A stretch of DNA of 64,000 bases from an uncultured Bacteroidales bacterium (GCA_902778935.1 CACYZT010000002.1:62001-126000), one strand, 5' to 3'. Shown: positions 35,413-43,902, counted from the stretch's first letter. Translations and numbers: made by a program. Notes: generated by a model not told the origin, from the letters alone.

Positions 35413-35506
35413 CCAACTTTTTACTTTAACTTATTTAACCATCGTGCAGAAGCACGTGGCTTTGGTATGTATTTTATGTTGTTGGCTTTCTAAAGTAAGT
35501 CTATCT

Positions 35507-35673
35507 AAAGTAAATAAACCCAGATAAACCCCGATTTGGCTAAGAGTCCTTTGGACTTTCGTGTCTTAGTTCGATAGAGCACCTTGGTAAGCGAGCTTCC
35601 CGATGCTCTACTGTTCTAATCCACACTCTTGCGAGTTAATAGCCAAAGTCGGCAATAAACATAGATAAATTTA
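35507..35673. repeat. 168-bp structured element, copy B
   Basis: Second copy of the element at 34772-34939, same orientation. The three inner hairpins are kept. The outer stem changes CCGAC to CCGAT, still pairing by a G-U wobble with GTCGG on the transcript, though two other outer pairs are lost (TTAG to AGAG). It lies 15 bp after the stop of the minus-strand secreted protein gene. Confidence 0.75.
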
Positions 35674-35687
35674 CAAATTCTACGTCA

Positions 35688-38396
35688 TTATTTGATGCAA
35701 GCACCGAAGACGTTGTAAACATGTCCGTTCTTCTCGATGAAGATCTGACCGTCACGCAGAACCTTAACAGCCTTTACATCGTCCTCTGTGTTGTCCAGAG
35801 CGGTAGGAGTAATAGTTCCGGTGATAGCGACATCTACATATGCTATGTAAATATTTCCCGTGCTTGAGTTTAAAACCAATGTTCCTGACTGGTCTGTTAA
35901 TTCCACTACTCCCATGTAATTCTCATAAGTCTCTGCTGTTATACCGTCAACCATACTCTCTTGAGGTTTATTTTGAGCCACGTCGTTCACCATTAAATAT
36001 TTTTCAGTAATCTTGTACGAACCATACTTAATCGTAACAGTCGCCAATTTGTTAGCGGGAATAACAATTGACATACTGGTCTTGCCGCCAAACAATTTAA
36101 TGAACGAATTGATGATATTGTCTTTTTTATCCCATCCTGCCTTTTTAATAACTAACTGAGGATTGCCTGCTGTACCGAAAGTTTTGTCCTTCGTGCCTTC
36201 GTCATTTCCCGTTACCTCTTCACCTGTGAACGATAACCATTTATCATCGGCGGTCATAACAGAACAATCATACAGAACAGTAGCCTCGACGAACGTAGCA
36301 CTAACTGTTACGTCATAAGCAGGCATGGTAAACTGATTGTTTGTAACAGTAACTTTTGTGCTCTCATCGCCGGTCTTATATACACTCCAACTACCTAACT
36401 TAAATCCGCTATTAGGAGTTGCAGCCAATGTTACTGTTTTACCATAATCGGCAGTAGTGTTTTCATTTACAGCCGACTCCTCACCAACTTTGATGGTATA
36501 ATTACCATTTGTCGGAGCGGTATAAGTAATGTTGTATGTGTTAGGCGTACGAGAGAAGTTTGCTGTTGCAGTAAGATTAGTTGTTACCGATTGACCATTC
36601 GTTACACCGCTCCAACTATCAAATGCATAAGTGTATTCAGCACTTGCTTCAGCAGGAGTAGCAGTCAATGTTAATCCTCCACAAGTAATAACATTATCCG
36701 CAATTGAAAGTTCATCTCCGCTTGTTACAATAATAGATGACGGAGCTACTGTGCCCCAACCTTCCTCGTTTACAGCACCTGTAATTTCCGGTTTAGCTAC
36801 TGGAGCTGCGGTAGTAGTAAACGTTGCTGATTTAGCAGTTGTTTCGCCTTCACAATAATCACCACCTGCACTAACAGTAGTAATAGTGTAGTAATATGTG
36901 GTACTTTCAGAAAGACCAGTCGCTGCTTGGCTACCGGAAGTAGCGGGAGTAATGTTGCTATAAGTTGCAACTTTACTATCATCACTATACTTGAAGACTT
37001 CAATTGTCAAACTGCTAACGCCAGTAGTTTTATCCATTGTAAATGGTAAAGAAGCGCTATTGTAAGTTACATTTGTTGCTGTACCAGTTGCCGCTACTCC
37101 TATCGGTGTGCATTCTTCAGAAACATTACCTGTAATGGATACAGGAGATTTGACGTAAGTACGTTTACTTGTTACTCCCCATTGATATAGAATCACATCG
37201 ACATTTCCCTTAAATATTTTACCAGTAAATGCACCCGATGCAAACTCGATGTCAGAGTCGGCACTACTTGCACAAGCTAATTCTTCAGACTCAACGCTCG
37301 TTACACCGTCTGTGAGAACAAGTTTCATCTTCATGTTGCTGGTACTATTAGCAAACACCTTCATGCTCACTGCAGATGGTGTAAATGTATAACCATCAGC
37401 GACCGTAAATTGCAATGCCACATATTGCGATGCACTAAAGTCTGCCGCATGACCTGTTATTTGTCCACAATAACCATCTTTACTGTTACTCGAACCAATT
37501 GAAAGAGTAGAAGTCGAGAATGCAGTGGAAGATGAGGATAGTTTAGTAACTCCAGAAACTGCAGCACTAACAGCGTCAGATCCTTTTGTCAAAGTATAAG
37601 TAACAGTACCTGTTCCTGTTGCAGGATAAGCCCATTGAGCAAATAATTTGATATTGGTAGTTACATTAGATATTTCATCTCCAGCATTATATGTAACACC
37701 TGTTCCATCTGCATTCGTATTCCAACCTGCAAATTCTTTACCAGTATTTGCTAGATTGCCTGTGTTGCCTAATACTACGACATCAGCACCACTTGTATAT
37801 GGACTATTAGCATCAACAGGAACAGTTCCAGAAGTAGCACCATTAGGATAGTATACTACTGTAGGATGATCTGCCGGGGCGGCGTCGTATGTTACTACGA
37901 TATCATCAAAATCCGCTCTTTGGTTTGTTCCACCTGACTTGAAAATCGTAAATGTATAACTACCACCTGCTGTAGGAGTTGTAACAGTAAAGGTGTAATT
38001 GCCAGGATTAAAAGCACTACTTGTAAAAGCGGGGTCCCATGTGCCAGCGTCAGCACTCTCTTTTATTGCCGTAGGACTATTTGATTTATTACCAACCGCA
38101 AAACGTATACTTTTAATTCTGTAATCTGATGATGTACTAATGGTTAATGATTGTCCATCGCCAAACAACTGCACTCGTGCAGAACTGATTTTGACATTGT
38201 TACTACTACTACCCTTAGTCCAATCATACGTTACGTTGCTGATTGTTTGATCTAAATCATCGTTTATTGTAGATGTAGTAATGGTTCCTGCTGCAATCAG
38301 GTCACTTACATCATATGTCGATGTCTGATCCGCCGCCCACAGGCTGGTTGTGAACAAAGCCAATAAGGCCAAAGATAATAAGAAAAGTTTTTTCAT
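35688..38396 (-). CDS. Large secreted repeat protein with C-terminal sorting tail
   Basis: 902 residues. Signal peptide K-K-L-F-L-L-S-L-A-L-L-A-L-F to A-A-D. A Listeria/InlB-type repeat lies around 185-255 (F-A-G-W-N-T-N-A-D-G-T-G, then L-F-A-Q-W-A); a fibronectin-like stretch follows around 430-525; two bacterial-repeat units lie around 560-700 (L-T-A-T-P and L-A-A-T-P-N-S-G-F). It is rich in Ser and Thr, suggesting a surface adhesin or scaffold. The tail A-V-K-V-L-R-D-G-Q-I-F-I-E-K-N-G matches those of the S37 peptidase and the protein at 63337. Ligand unknown. Confidence 0.8.
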   Translation of the reverse strand: MKKLFLLSLALLALFTTSLWAADQTSTYDVSDLIAAGTITTSTINDDLDQTISNVTYDWTKGSSSNNVKISSARVQLFGDGQSLTISTSSDYRIKSIRFAVGNKSNSPTAIKESADAGTWDPAFTSSAFNPGNYTFTVTTPTAGGSYTFTIFKSGGTNQRADFDDIVVTYDAAPADHPTVVYYPNGATSGTVPVDANSPYTSGADVVVLGNTGNLANTGKEFAGWNTNADGTGVTYNAGDEISNVTTNIKLFAQWAYPATGTGTVTYTLTKGSDAVSAAVSGVTKLSSSSTAFSTSTLSIGSSNSKDGYCGQITGHAADFSASQYVALQFTVADGYTFTPSAVSMKVFANSTSNMKMKLVLTDGVTSVESEELACASSADSDIEFASGAFTGKIFKGNVDVILYQWGVTSKRTYVKSPVSITGNVSEECTPIGVAATGTATNVTYNSASLPFTMDKTTGVSSLTIEVFKYSDDSKVATYSNITPATSGSQAATGLSESTTYYYTITTVSAGGDYCEGETTAKSATFTTTAAPVAKPEITGAVNEEGWGTVAPSSIIVTSGDELSIADNVITCGGLTLTATPAEASAEYTYAFDSWSGVTNGQSVTTNLTATANFSRTPNTYNITYTAPTNGNYTIKVGEESAVNENTTADYGKTVTLAATPNSGFKLGSWSVYKTGDESTKVTVTNNQFTMPAYDVTVSATFVEATVLYDCSVMTADDKWLSFTGEEVTGNDEGTKDKTFGTAGNPQLVIKKAGWDKKDNIINSFIKLFGGKTSMSIVIPANKLATVTIKYGSYKITEKYLMVNDVAQNKPQESMVDGITAETYENYMGVVELTDQSGTLVLNSSTGNIYIAYVDVAITGTITPTALDNTEDDVKAVKVLRDGQIFIEKNGHVYNVFGACIK

Positions 38397-38457
38397 AATA
38401 ATTTAATTTTAGTTAAATGATTAATAATGTTGTTTATTTGGTTGATAAATATAAATT

Positions 38458-38501
38458 ATACTCCGTGTTTACTCCGAGATTACTCCTCGATTACTCCTCG
38501 A
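38458..38501. repeat. 11-bp tandem repeat TTACTCCTCGA, four units
   Basis: Four units in exact 11-bp register in the leader region of the secreted protein gene (minus strand) and just before the terminator at 38526. May be a protein-binding array. Confidence 0.85.
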
Positions 38502-38525
38502 TTACCCTTACTGGAGATGACATAC

Positions 38526-38560
38526 AAAAACCAGACATGAGAATTCTCATGTCCGGCAAA
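38526..38560 (-). terminator. Terminator of the ParE-like toxin-antitoxin operon
   Basis: A perfect 10-bp palindrome GACATGAGAA/TTCTCATGTC (38534-38553) with GG/CC extension is followed on the minus strand by GTTTTTG. It lies 20 bp after the toxin stop. Confidence 0.75.
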
Positions 38561-38578
38561 AAAGATGATTTGTATTGT

Positions 38579-38899
38579 TTAGTGCTCGAAACGAGCGACT
38601 AAGGTCTCTGGGTCTTGACGCACATCCCAAACATCCGCAATCTCAATGCAATCTCCGGCTACTCGATAAATAACCTTCGTCCATTGCCCGATAACCAGCC
38701 GACGAAACTCATAACGGCTGCCGGCTAACCACGGTTCTTGCTGACCAAGCGTTGGATTCTTTTTAAGTTTGTTCACTTCCTTTTCCACATCGGATATATA
38801 TTTCCGTGCTCTGGGTGTGCCAAACTCATCCGCAACATAGTCAATGATATGTCCGTAAGCCATTTCGGCTCGCTTTGACCATTTGATGCTCTTAATCAT
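38579..38899 (-). CDS. RelE/ParE-family toxin
   Basis: 106 residues. I-K-W-S-K-R-A-E near the start, D-Y-V-A-D-E-F-G, then Y-E-F-R-R-L-V-I-G and V-I-Y-R-V-A-G-D near 75-85 match the RelE/ParE fold. Such toxins cut mRNA on the ribosome or poison gyrase; which applies cannot be told from sequence. It overlaps the antitoxin gene by 8 bp. Confidence 0.85.
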   Translation of the reverse strand: MIKSIKWSKRAEMAYGHIIDYVADEFGTPRARKYISDVEKEVNKLKKNPTLGQQEPWLAGSRYEFRRLVIGQWTKVIYRVAGDCIEIADVWDVRQDPETLVARFEH

Positions 38900-39149
38900 A
38901 GACTTCTGCGTAACGATGCTCCAAACGTTGGTTCATTCGTGCTGTAACTTCGTCATTGGTGTAATAATCGCCTCGTTCAATCTCAGCGACCCCCGCCTCC
39001 GCATCTGCTATCAGCTTCTGCTTGACAGCATCGCTCGGTTGGCGTAATTGACGCAAGTTATTTTGCATTTCAGAAATTACTTGTTCTTGCTCCGCTACGG
39101 AAAGCGTCAGCATAACAGCAATGAGACTTTTTAACGTTTCCTGTGCCAT
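38892..39149 (-). CDS. Antitoxin of the ParE-like pair
   Basis: 85 residues, helical and charged, with D-A-E-A-G-V-A-E-I-E-R-G-D-Y-Y-T-N-D-E-V near the C-terminus, the part likely to wrap the toxin. It precedes the toxin with an 8-bp overlap and has its own promoter at 39177-39208, so probably represses itself. The DNA-binding fold is not obvious. Confidence 0.75.
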   Translation of the reverse strand: MAQETLKSLIAVMLTLSVAEQEQVISEMQNNLRQLRQPSDAVKQKLIADAEAGVAEIERGDYYTNDEVTARMNQRLEHRYAEVYD

Positions 39150-39176
39150 GAATATTCGTGTTTTGCGATTTTGCTC

Positions 39177-39208
39177 GCAAAATTACACTTTTTTTTTGAC
39201 ATACGCAA
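39177..39208 (-). promoter_or_regulatory. Promoter of the ParE-like toxin-antitoxin operon
   Basis: Minus-strand TTGCGTAT (39208-39201) and TAATTTTGC (39185-39177), box starts 23 bp apart, 28 bp before the antitoxin ATG. Confidence 0.8.
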
Positions 39209-39577
39209 GGATTTACGCAAAAATCTTTCTTTTTTGCCAATTTTGTAGTCAATACTTCAAAGATCAAATATAATAATGTTCGCGCGTGGCGCACATATAC
39301 ATATAAGAAAAGCGCAGGACTTTTATTATTACTTGTCCTGCACTCTTGGGCCTTAGGATGCCTTGTCAAACAGTACAAGCAACCGAAGCCTACGCCGAAC
39401 GTATATATAGTTTACCCTTTCCTAAGAAAGGTCATATATACCCAACATAGACATCTATTGTTGCTTTGCTTTGACTTGACGTTTTGAAGTTTCCTAAGTT
39501 TCAAGAGTGTCAAAACAAGCGTCAATAAACGCTATTATATGTACTTACTTTTTTACGTTGTTAAGCCCAACGGTTTC
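39209..39577. other. Gene-free stretch with hairpins between two toxin-antitoxin pairs
   Basis: Contains a 7-bp hairpin GCAGGAC/GTCCTGC (39314-39341), a two-part hairpin GTATATAT ... CCTTTC-CTAA-GAAAGG ... ATATATAC (39401-39441) and a looser inverted repeat around 39475-39525 (TTGACG/CGTCAA). No credible coding frame. Confidence 0.55.
39306..39341 (-). terminator. Possible terminator after the YoeB-like operon
   Basis: Minus-strand arms GCAGGAC (39341-39335) and GTCCTGC (39320-39314) with a 14-base loop, followed by GCTTTTCTT. It lies 240 bp past the toxin stop, so could also be a small-RNA end. Confidence 0.4.
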
Positions 39578-39850
39578 TTATTTGTCATCGTAATGACCAT
39601 AGGCTGCTATTACTAACACAACAACCTCTGTGTCATATATACTATAAACAAGTCTATGTTTTTTATTTATTTGTCTGGACCAACGTCCCTCAGGTTTGCC
39701 TTTTAACGGCTCCGGATGTCCGGTTCCTGTCTTGGGGTGGGCTTTCAGTTCCTCAATAAAAGCAACTACTTTTCTATAGGAAGCAGGTTCGCTCTTTTTG
39801 AGTCGTGCTATGTCCAACAACGCTTGCTCGCGATATTCAATCTCATACAT
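39578..39850 (-). CDS. Txe/YoeB-family addiction-module toxin
   Basis: 90 residues, the usual YoeB length. E-P-L-K-G-K-P-E-G-R-W-S-R-Q-I around residues 47-61, H-R-L-V-Y and the C-terminal A-A-Y-G-H-Y form the ribosome-dependent mRNase signature (the final H-Y is catalytic in YoeB). Overlaps its antitoxin by 8 bp. Confidence 0.93.
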   Translation of the reverse strand: MYEIEYREQALLDIARLKKSEPASYRKVVAFIEELKAHPKTGTGHPEPLKGKPEGRWSRQINKKHRLVYSIYDTEVVVLVIAAYGHYDDK

Positions 39851-40097
39851 AGCCCAACCGTTTTAGCATGTCATCCAAGGATTCATTGGGCAACATTTTA
39901 TATTTAGGGCCCTTATCCGCCTCGTCTAAGCGACGGAAATATTCCTCTTTGGACATCAATGTAGGGTCATGAGAGAGCTCGTCTGCAAGTTTCTTCAAAT
40001 ACTTTGCAGCACGCTTAAGCATACCTTCGTCTTCCGAAAGCACACCCAAACTACGATATATCTCTGCATTCAATTGTAAAGCGGTCATAACTACCAT
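39843..40097 (-). CDS. Antitoxin of the YoeB-like pair
   Basis: 84 residues from the ATG at 40097, 14 bp after the promoter box; an in-frame ATG at 40151 would lie upstream of the promoter. The C-terminus is acidic and helical (S-K-E-E-Y-F-R-R-L-D-E-A). It resembles antitoxins paired with Txe/YoeB toxins in Bacteroidales by position more than by any DNA-binding motif I can name. Confidence 0.75.
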   Translation of the reverse strand: MVVMTALQLNAEIYRSLGVLSEDEGMLKRAAKYLKKLADELSHDPTLMSKEEYFRRLDEADKGPKYKMLPNESLDDMLKRLGYV

Positions 40098-40111
40098 TTT
40101 CAATTTTCGCT

Positions 40112-40143
40112 GCAAAATTACTAATAATTTTTGATATATGCAA
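40112..40143 (-). promoter_or_regulatory. Promoter of the YoeB-like toxin-antitoxin operon
   Basis: Minus-strand TTGCATAT (40143-40136) and TAATTTTGC (40120-40112), box starts 23 bp apart. Confidence 0.8.
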
Positions 40144-40196
40144 ATTTGCAAAGCATATTTTACAAAAATTCCACAAAAACAAACAAAAAGTACACA

Positions 40197-40220
40197 GTTA
40201 GACCGGCTTCGCCTGTAAGA
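40197..40220. repeat. AGACCGGCTTCGCC-type short repeat, intergenic copy
   Basis: GTTAGACCGGCTTCGCCTGT and four more bases: an intergenic example of the family that sits in frame in uvrA and rsgA. Confidence 0.75.
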
Positions 40221-40266
40221 AACTTTACGTTATGCACGCACGGACGATATTTTTTTGCTAAAAAAA

Positions 40267-40298
40267 TTGCGTATTTGAAAAATTTGTAGTACCTTTGT
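40267..40298 (+). promoter_or_regulatory. Promoter of the methylmalonyl-CoA decarboxylase / uvrA operon
   Basis: TTGCGTAT at 40267-40274 and TACCTTTGT at 40290-40298, box starts 23 bp apart, 23 bp before the ATG at 40322. Confidence 0.8.
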
Positions 40299-40321
40299 AC
40301 CCAAATTCGTATAAATACACT

Positions 40322-41128
40322 ATGGGACAACCTGCAATATTGAAAATCAACGACCGGATAGCTTGGATTACCATGCACGACGCGGAGCATTTTAACTGCT
40401 TAAGCGAAGCGATGTGCTCGGCAATCATTCAGGCTATCGACGAGGCGTACGCTGCTGAGTGTGTGGGAATTATCATTACCGCCGAGTGCAAACGCGGAGT
40501 GTGGTCCGCCGGACATAATATCCATGAGTTGCCCGTTGACGGTTCCGACCCGCTTTCCTACGAAGTGCCGATGGAACAGCTGCTTCGCAAGGTGCAAGAC
40601 ATCCCTATTCCTGTCATTGCCTGCGCTAACGGTACCGTTTGGGGCGGAGCGTGCGACCTGTGTCTGAGTTGTGACATGATTGTAGCTGCTGACACCGCTA
40701 CCTTTGCCATCACACCGGCGAAGATAGGTATTCCTTATAACGCGTCGGGTATCATGCATTTCATCAACCAGCTCGGCATCAACAAAGCCCGTGAGATGTT
40801 TTTTACCGCCAACCCCATTACTGCGCAGGACGCGCTGAACGTAGGTCTGGTAAACCATATCGCACCGGAAGAGCAGTTAGATGCGCTGTTAGAGGAGAAA
40901 TTCTGTGCTCCGCTTCGCCGTAACTCCGTGCTGAGCGTCTCTGCCATCAAACGGCAGTTCCGTATCCTCAGTCGTGCGGCTTCGACCATGTCCAGCGAGA
41001 GTTTCGAGCGTATCAACGCCTACCGCACAAAAGTGTATCGGGGCGAAGACTACAAGGAAGGTATCAACTCCTTCTTCGAGAAACGCCCGCCTCAATACAA
41101 AGGCAAAGCAGCAGATTTGGACGAATAG
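40322..41128 (+). CDS. scpB: Methylmalonyl-CoA decarboxylase (crotonase family)
   Basis: 268 residues from the ATG after the promoter; an in-frame start at 40295 would overlap the promoter box. W-S-A-G-H-N-I-H-E-L-P and D-P-L-S-Y match the E. coli enzyme closely from memory, including the active-site His in A-G-H and the Tyr in I-P-Y-N. V-W-G-G-A forms part of the oxyanion hole. It converts methylmalonyl-CoA to propionyl-CoA and CO2, fitting a propionate-forming anaerobe. Other crotonase functions are possible but less likely. It lies 5 bp before uvrA. Confidence 0.8.
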   Translation: MGQPAILKINDRIAWITMHDAEHFNCLSEAMCSAIIQAIDEAYAAECVGIIITAECKRGVWSAGHNIHELPVDGSDPLSYEVPMEQLLRKVQDIPIPVIACANGTVWGGACDLCLSCDMIVAADTATFAITPAKIGIPYNASGIMHFINQLGINKAREMFFTANPITAQDALNVGLVNHIAPEEQLDALLEEKFCAPLRRNSVLSVSAIKRQFRILSRAASTMSSESFERINAYRTKVYRGEDYKEGINSFFEKRPPQYKGKAADLDE

Positions 41129-41133
41129 AGACC

Positions 41134-43902
41134 ATGCTCCCAAGCGAAGGAAACATAGAAATTATCGGTGCGCGGGTTCATAACCTGAAGAATATCAGCG
41201 TGACCATTCCGCGCAAACGGCTGACGGTGATCACGGGCCTGAGCGGCTCGGGTAAGTCATCGTTGGCGTTCGATACCATCTTCGCCGAAGGTCAACGCCG
41301 GTACATGGACACGTTCTCTTCCTACGCCCGCGGGTTCATCGGACAGATGCAGCGTCCGGACGTGGATAAGATAACCGGCTTGAGTCCCGTCATCTCCATT
41401 GATCAGAAGACCACCAGCCGCAATCCGCGTTCTACCGTAGGCACCGTGACGGAAGTGTATGACTTCCTTCGTCTGCTCTATGCCCGTGCTGCGGTCGCCT
41501 ATTCTTACCTGTCCGGCAAACCGATGATTAAGTTCACCGACGAACAAATCATCGACCTCATCGTTCGCGAATATGCGGGCAAGAAGATATTACTGCTTGC
41601 GCCGATGGTGAGCGGACGTAAAGGACACTACAAAGAGCTGTTTGAGACCATCCGCAAGAAAGGATTCGTCAACGTGCGTGTGGACGGCGAGGTGCAAGAG
41701 ATCGTGCCGAACATGAAAGTGGACCGCTACAAGACGCACAACATCGAAGTGGTGGTGGACAGGCTAAAGATAAGACCGGCTTCGCCTGACGGAACACAGA
41801 CCGCTTCGCTGACAGACCGCTCCGCTGACAGAGAACAGGATTTACGGCGGTTACGGCAATCAGTCGATAGAGCGATGACGCAAGGCAACGGAATTATGAT
41901 GATCGCTGACGCTGACAGACCGTCCGAAGGACTGACAGACCGCTCCGCTGTTAGACCGGCTTCGCCTGTTAGATTTTTCTCACGCAATCTGATGTGCCCG
42001 GAGACAGGACTGAGTTACGCCGAACCGGCTCCGCACACCTTTTCCTTCAACAGCCCGTCCGGTTGGTGCCCGTGCTGCAAAGGATTAGGCAAAGTAAAGG
42101 CGAACGGCGAATGGCGGACGGCAAACGAGGACGCAGCGAACGACGCCGTGGACGAAGCCATCCGCGAAGAGAACTGGTGGGAACAGCTGCAGGAGATTTC
42201 GGCATCCGCCAATACCATTCCCGACGAAGAAAACGAGGAAGAGAAAGAAGAATGGATAGAGTGTCCGGAGTGTCACGGCTTGCGATTGAACAAAGAGGCA
42301 CTCAGTTATAAACTCGGGCCCTACTCCATCTCCGACATGGTGAACATGGATATCGATGTGCTGCTCGACACCCTCTCGGGCATCAGCAAACAGTTGACAC
42401 CCAAACAAAACGCTATAGCCGAACCCATCCTCAAAGAGATTTGCGCCCGTTTGCGGTTTATGCAATCCGTAGGATTGAGTTATCTCAGTCTCAACCGCAG
42501 CAGCGAGAGCCTGTCCGGCGGAGAGAGCCAACGAATACGCTTGGCTACGCAGATAGGAAGCCGATTGGTGAACGTGCTCTATATCCTCGATGAGCCGTCA
42601 ATCGGTCTTCATCAACGCGACAACCAGCGGCTTATCAACAGCCTCAAGGAATTGCGCGATTTGGGCAACTCGGTTATCGTCGTTGAACACGACGAACAGA
42701 TGATGCGCGAGGCGGACTGGATAGTGGACATCGGTCCGAAAGCCGGCCGTTTGGGCGGCAAAGTGCTGTTCAGCGGAACGCCAAGCGATCTGTTGAAAAC
42801 AGATACGCTAACTGCTGCCTATTTGCGCGGAGACAAGACCGTGACTGACGCTGAAAGACCGGCTTCGCCTGACAGAGAACAGACCCAGGTTGACCTGCTG
42901 ACAGACCGCGGCAAGGCCGCTGACAGACAAATTGTGTTATCCGGTTGTACGGGCAATAATCTGAAGAATGTGACGTTGCGTATTCCGTTAGGAAAGATGG
43001 TGTGCATAACGGGTGTGAGTGGCAGCGGAAAGAGTTCGCTCATCAACCAGACGCTCTACCCTATTCTCAGTCAGAAATTCTACCGCAGCAAAAAGCAGCC
43101 ACTGCCCTACGAAGCGATAGAAGGCGTTGAGTTCATCGATAAAGTGATTAATGTCGATCAGTCGCCTATCGGTCGTACGCCCAGAAGCAATCCGGCTACC
43201 TATACCAACGTATTCAACGACATCCGCGAACTGTTTGCCGCCATTCCCGAATCAAAGATTCGAGGCTGGAAGACAGGACGGTTCAGTTTTAACATGAAAG
43301 GCGGTCGATGCGAGGAATGTATGGGCAACGGCTACAAGACCATTCAGATGCATTTCATGCCCGATGTGTACGTGCCATGCGAAGTGTGCGGCGGTCAGCG
43401 CTACAACCGCGAGACGCTGGAGGTGCGATGGAAAGGAAAGACCATCGCGGACGTGCTCGACATGACGGTTAACCAAGCCGTTGAGTTCTTCGAACCGCAG
43501 CCGAAGATACTTCGCAAAATCAAAACAATCCAGGACGTCGGATTAGGCTACATCAAACTCGGACAGGCCTCAACAAGCCTCTCCGGCGGAGAGAGTCAGC
43601 GCATCAAACTGGCGACCGAACTATCCCGTCCGTCCACAGGCAAAACGCTCTATATCCTCGACGAACCGACCACCGGTCTGCATTTCGAAGATATACGCGT
43701 GCTGTTAGGTGTGCTACGCCAATTAGTCGATAAAGGCAACACGGTGGTTATCATCGAGCATAACACCGATGTCATCCGTGCCTGCGACTGGATTATCGAT
43801 TTGGGTCCCGAAGGAGGCAGAGGCGGAGGAACCATTGTGGCAGAAGGAACCATTGAAGACCTTCGCGCTAATACAGAAAGCATAACAGGAAGATTTATAT
43901 GA
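41134..43902 (+). CDS. uvrA: Excinuclease ABC subunit UvrA with in-frame repeat insertions
   Basis: 922 residues. Two ABC modules (G-L-S-G-S-G-K-S-S near 36 and G-V-S-G-S-G-K-S-S near 630), two signature motifs L-S-G-G-E-S-Q-R-I and zinc modules C-P-C-C and C-E-E-C ... C-E-V-C are intact. It finds bulky DNA lesions with UvrB. Three segments look foreign and share wording (R-P-A-S-P, L-T-D-R): coded by 41773-41836, 41905-41973 and 42844-42929. The first two fall near the UvrB-binding region, the third in the linker before the second ABC module. A further simple-word stretch at 42099-42140 codes K-A-N-G-E-W-R-T-A-N-E. Confidence 0.95.
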   Translation: MLPSEGNIEIIGARVHNLKNISVTIPRKRLTVITGLSGSGKSSLAFDTIFAEGQRRYMDTFSSYARGFIGQMQRPDVDKITGLSPVISIDQKTTSRNPRSTVGTVTEVYDFLRLLYARAAVAYSYLSGKPMIKFTDEQIIDLIVREYAGKKILLLAPMVSGRKGHYKELFETIRKKGFVNVRVDGEVQEIVPNMKVDRYKTHNIEVVVDRLKIRPASPDGTQTASLTDRSADREQDLRRLRQSVDRAMTQGNGIMMIADADRPSEGLTDRSAVRPASPVRFFSRNLMCPETGLSYAEPAPHTFSFNSPSGWCPCCKGLGKVKANGEWRTANEDAANDAVDEAIREENWWEQLQEISASANTIPDEENEEEKEEWIECPECHGLRLNKEALSYKLGPYSISDMVNMDIDVLLDTLSGISKQLTPKQNAIAEPILKEICARLRFMQSVGLSYLSLNRSSESLSGGESQRIRLATQIGSRLVNVLYILDEPSIGLHQRDNQRLINSLKELRDLGNSVIVVEHDEQMMREADWIVDIGPKAGRLGGKVLFSGTPSDLLKTDTLTAAYLRGDKTVTDAERPASPDREQTQVDLLTDRGKAADRQIVLSGCTGNNLKNVTLRIPLGKMVCITGVSGSGKSSLINQTLYPILSQKFYRSKKQPLPYEAIEGVEFIDKVINVDQSPIGRTPRSNPATYTNVFNDIRELFAAIPESKIRGWKTGRFSFNMKGGRCEECMGNGYKTIQMHFMPDVYVPCEVCGGQRYNRETLEVRWKGKTIADVLDMTVNQAVEFFEPQPKILRKIKTIQDVGLGYIKLGQASTSLSGGESQRIKLATELSRPSTGKTLYILDEPTTGLHFEDIRVLLGVLRQLVDKGNTVVIIEHNTDVIRACDWIIDLGPEGGRGGGTIVAEGTIEDLRANTESITGRFI
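41773..41836 (+). repeat. In-frame short repeats in uvrA, block 1
   Basis: Three tandem variants: AGACCGGCTTCGCCTGAC, AGACCGCTTCGCTGAC, AGACCGCTCCGCTGAC. Each has a small GC hairpin between TGACAGA words. Confidence 0.85.
41905..41973 (+). repeat. In-frame short repeats in uvrA, block 2
   Basis: Units GACAGACCGTCCGAAGGACT, GACAGACCGCTCCGCTGT and TAGACCGGCTTCGCCTGT in sequence, the last identical in core to the intergenic copy at 40197-40220. Confidence 0.85.
42099..42140 (+). repeat. GGCGAAC/GGCGAAT word run in uvrA
   Basis: GGCGAACGGCGAATGGCGG and neighbours: a 7-bp word run in frame. The same word pair occurs in waaA at 48204-48225. Confidence 0.65.
42844..42929 (+). repeat. In-frame short repeats in uvrA, block 3
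   Basis: AGACCGGCTTCGCCTGACAG, then ACAGACCGCGGCAAGGCCGC (hairpin GCGGC/GCCGC) and a closing TGACAGAC. Confidence 0.8.

Larger units (their letters stand above)
34940..35506. other. Gene-free, repeat-rich stretch between the two structured elements
   Basis: It begins with AT-rich GAATTATTGAATTTGAATAA words and an ATCGCTGCAAA piece that resembles the leader of the ATPase gene (34681-34697), suggesting a degraded copy of that leader. It then holds an 11-bp tandem repeat (35186-35229), a GGTTAAT array (35264-35349) and a terminator (35383-35410). No protein-like frame is convincing. Confidence 0.65.

Noticed and set aside
42085-42531. 148-codon open frame on the minus strand within uvrA
   Set aside because: Antisense to conserved UvrA motifs; a shadow frame.
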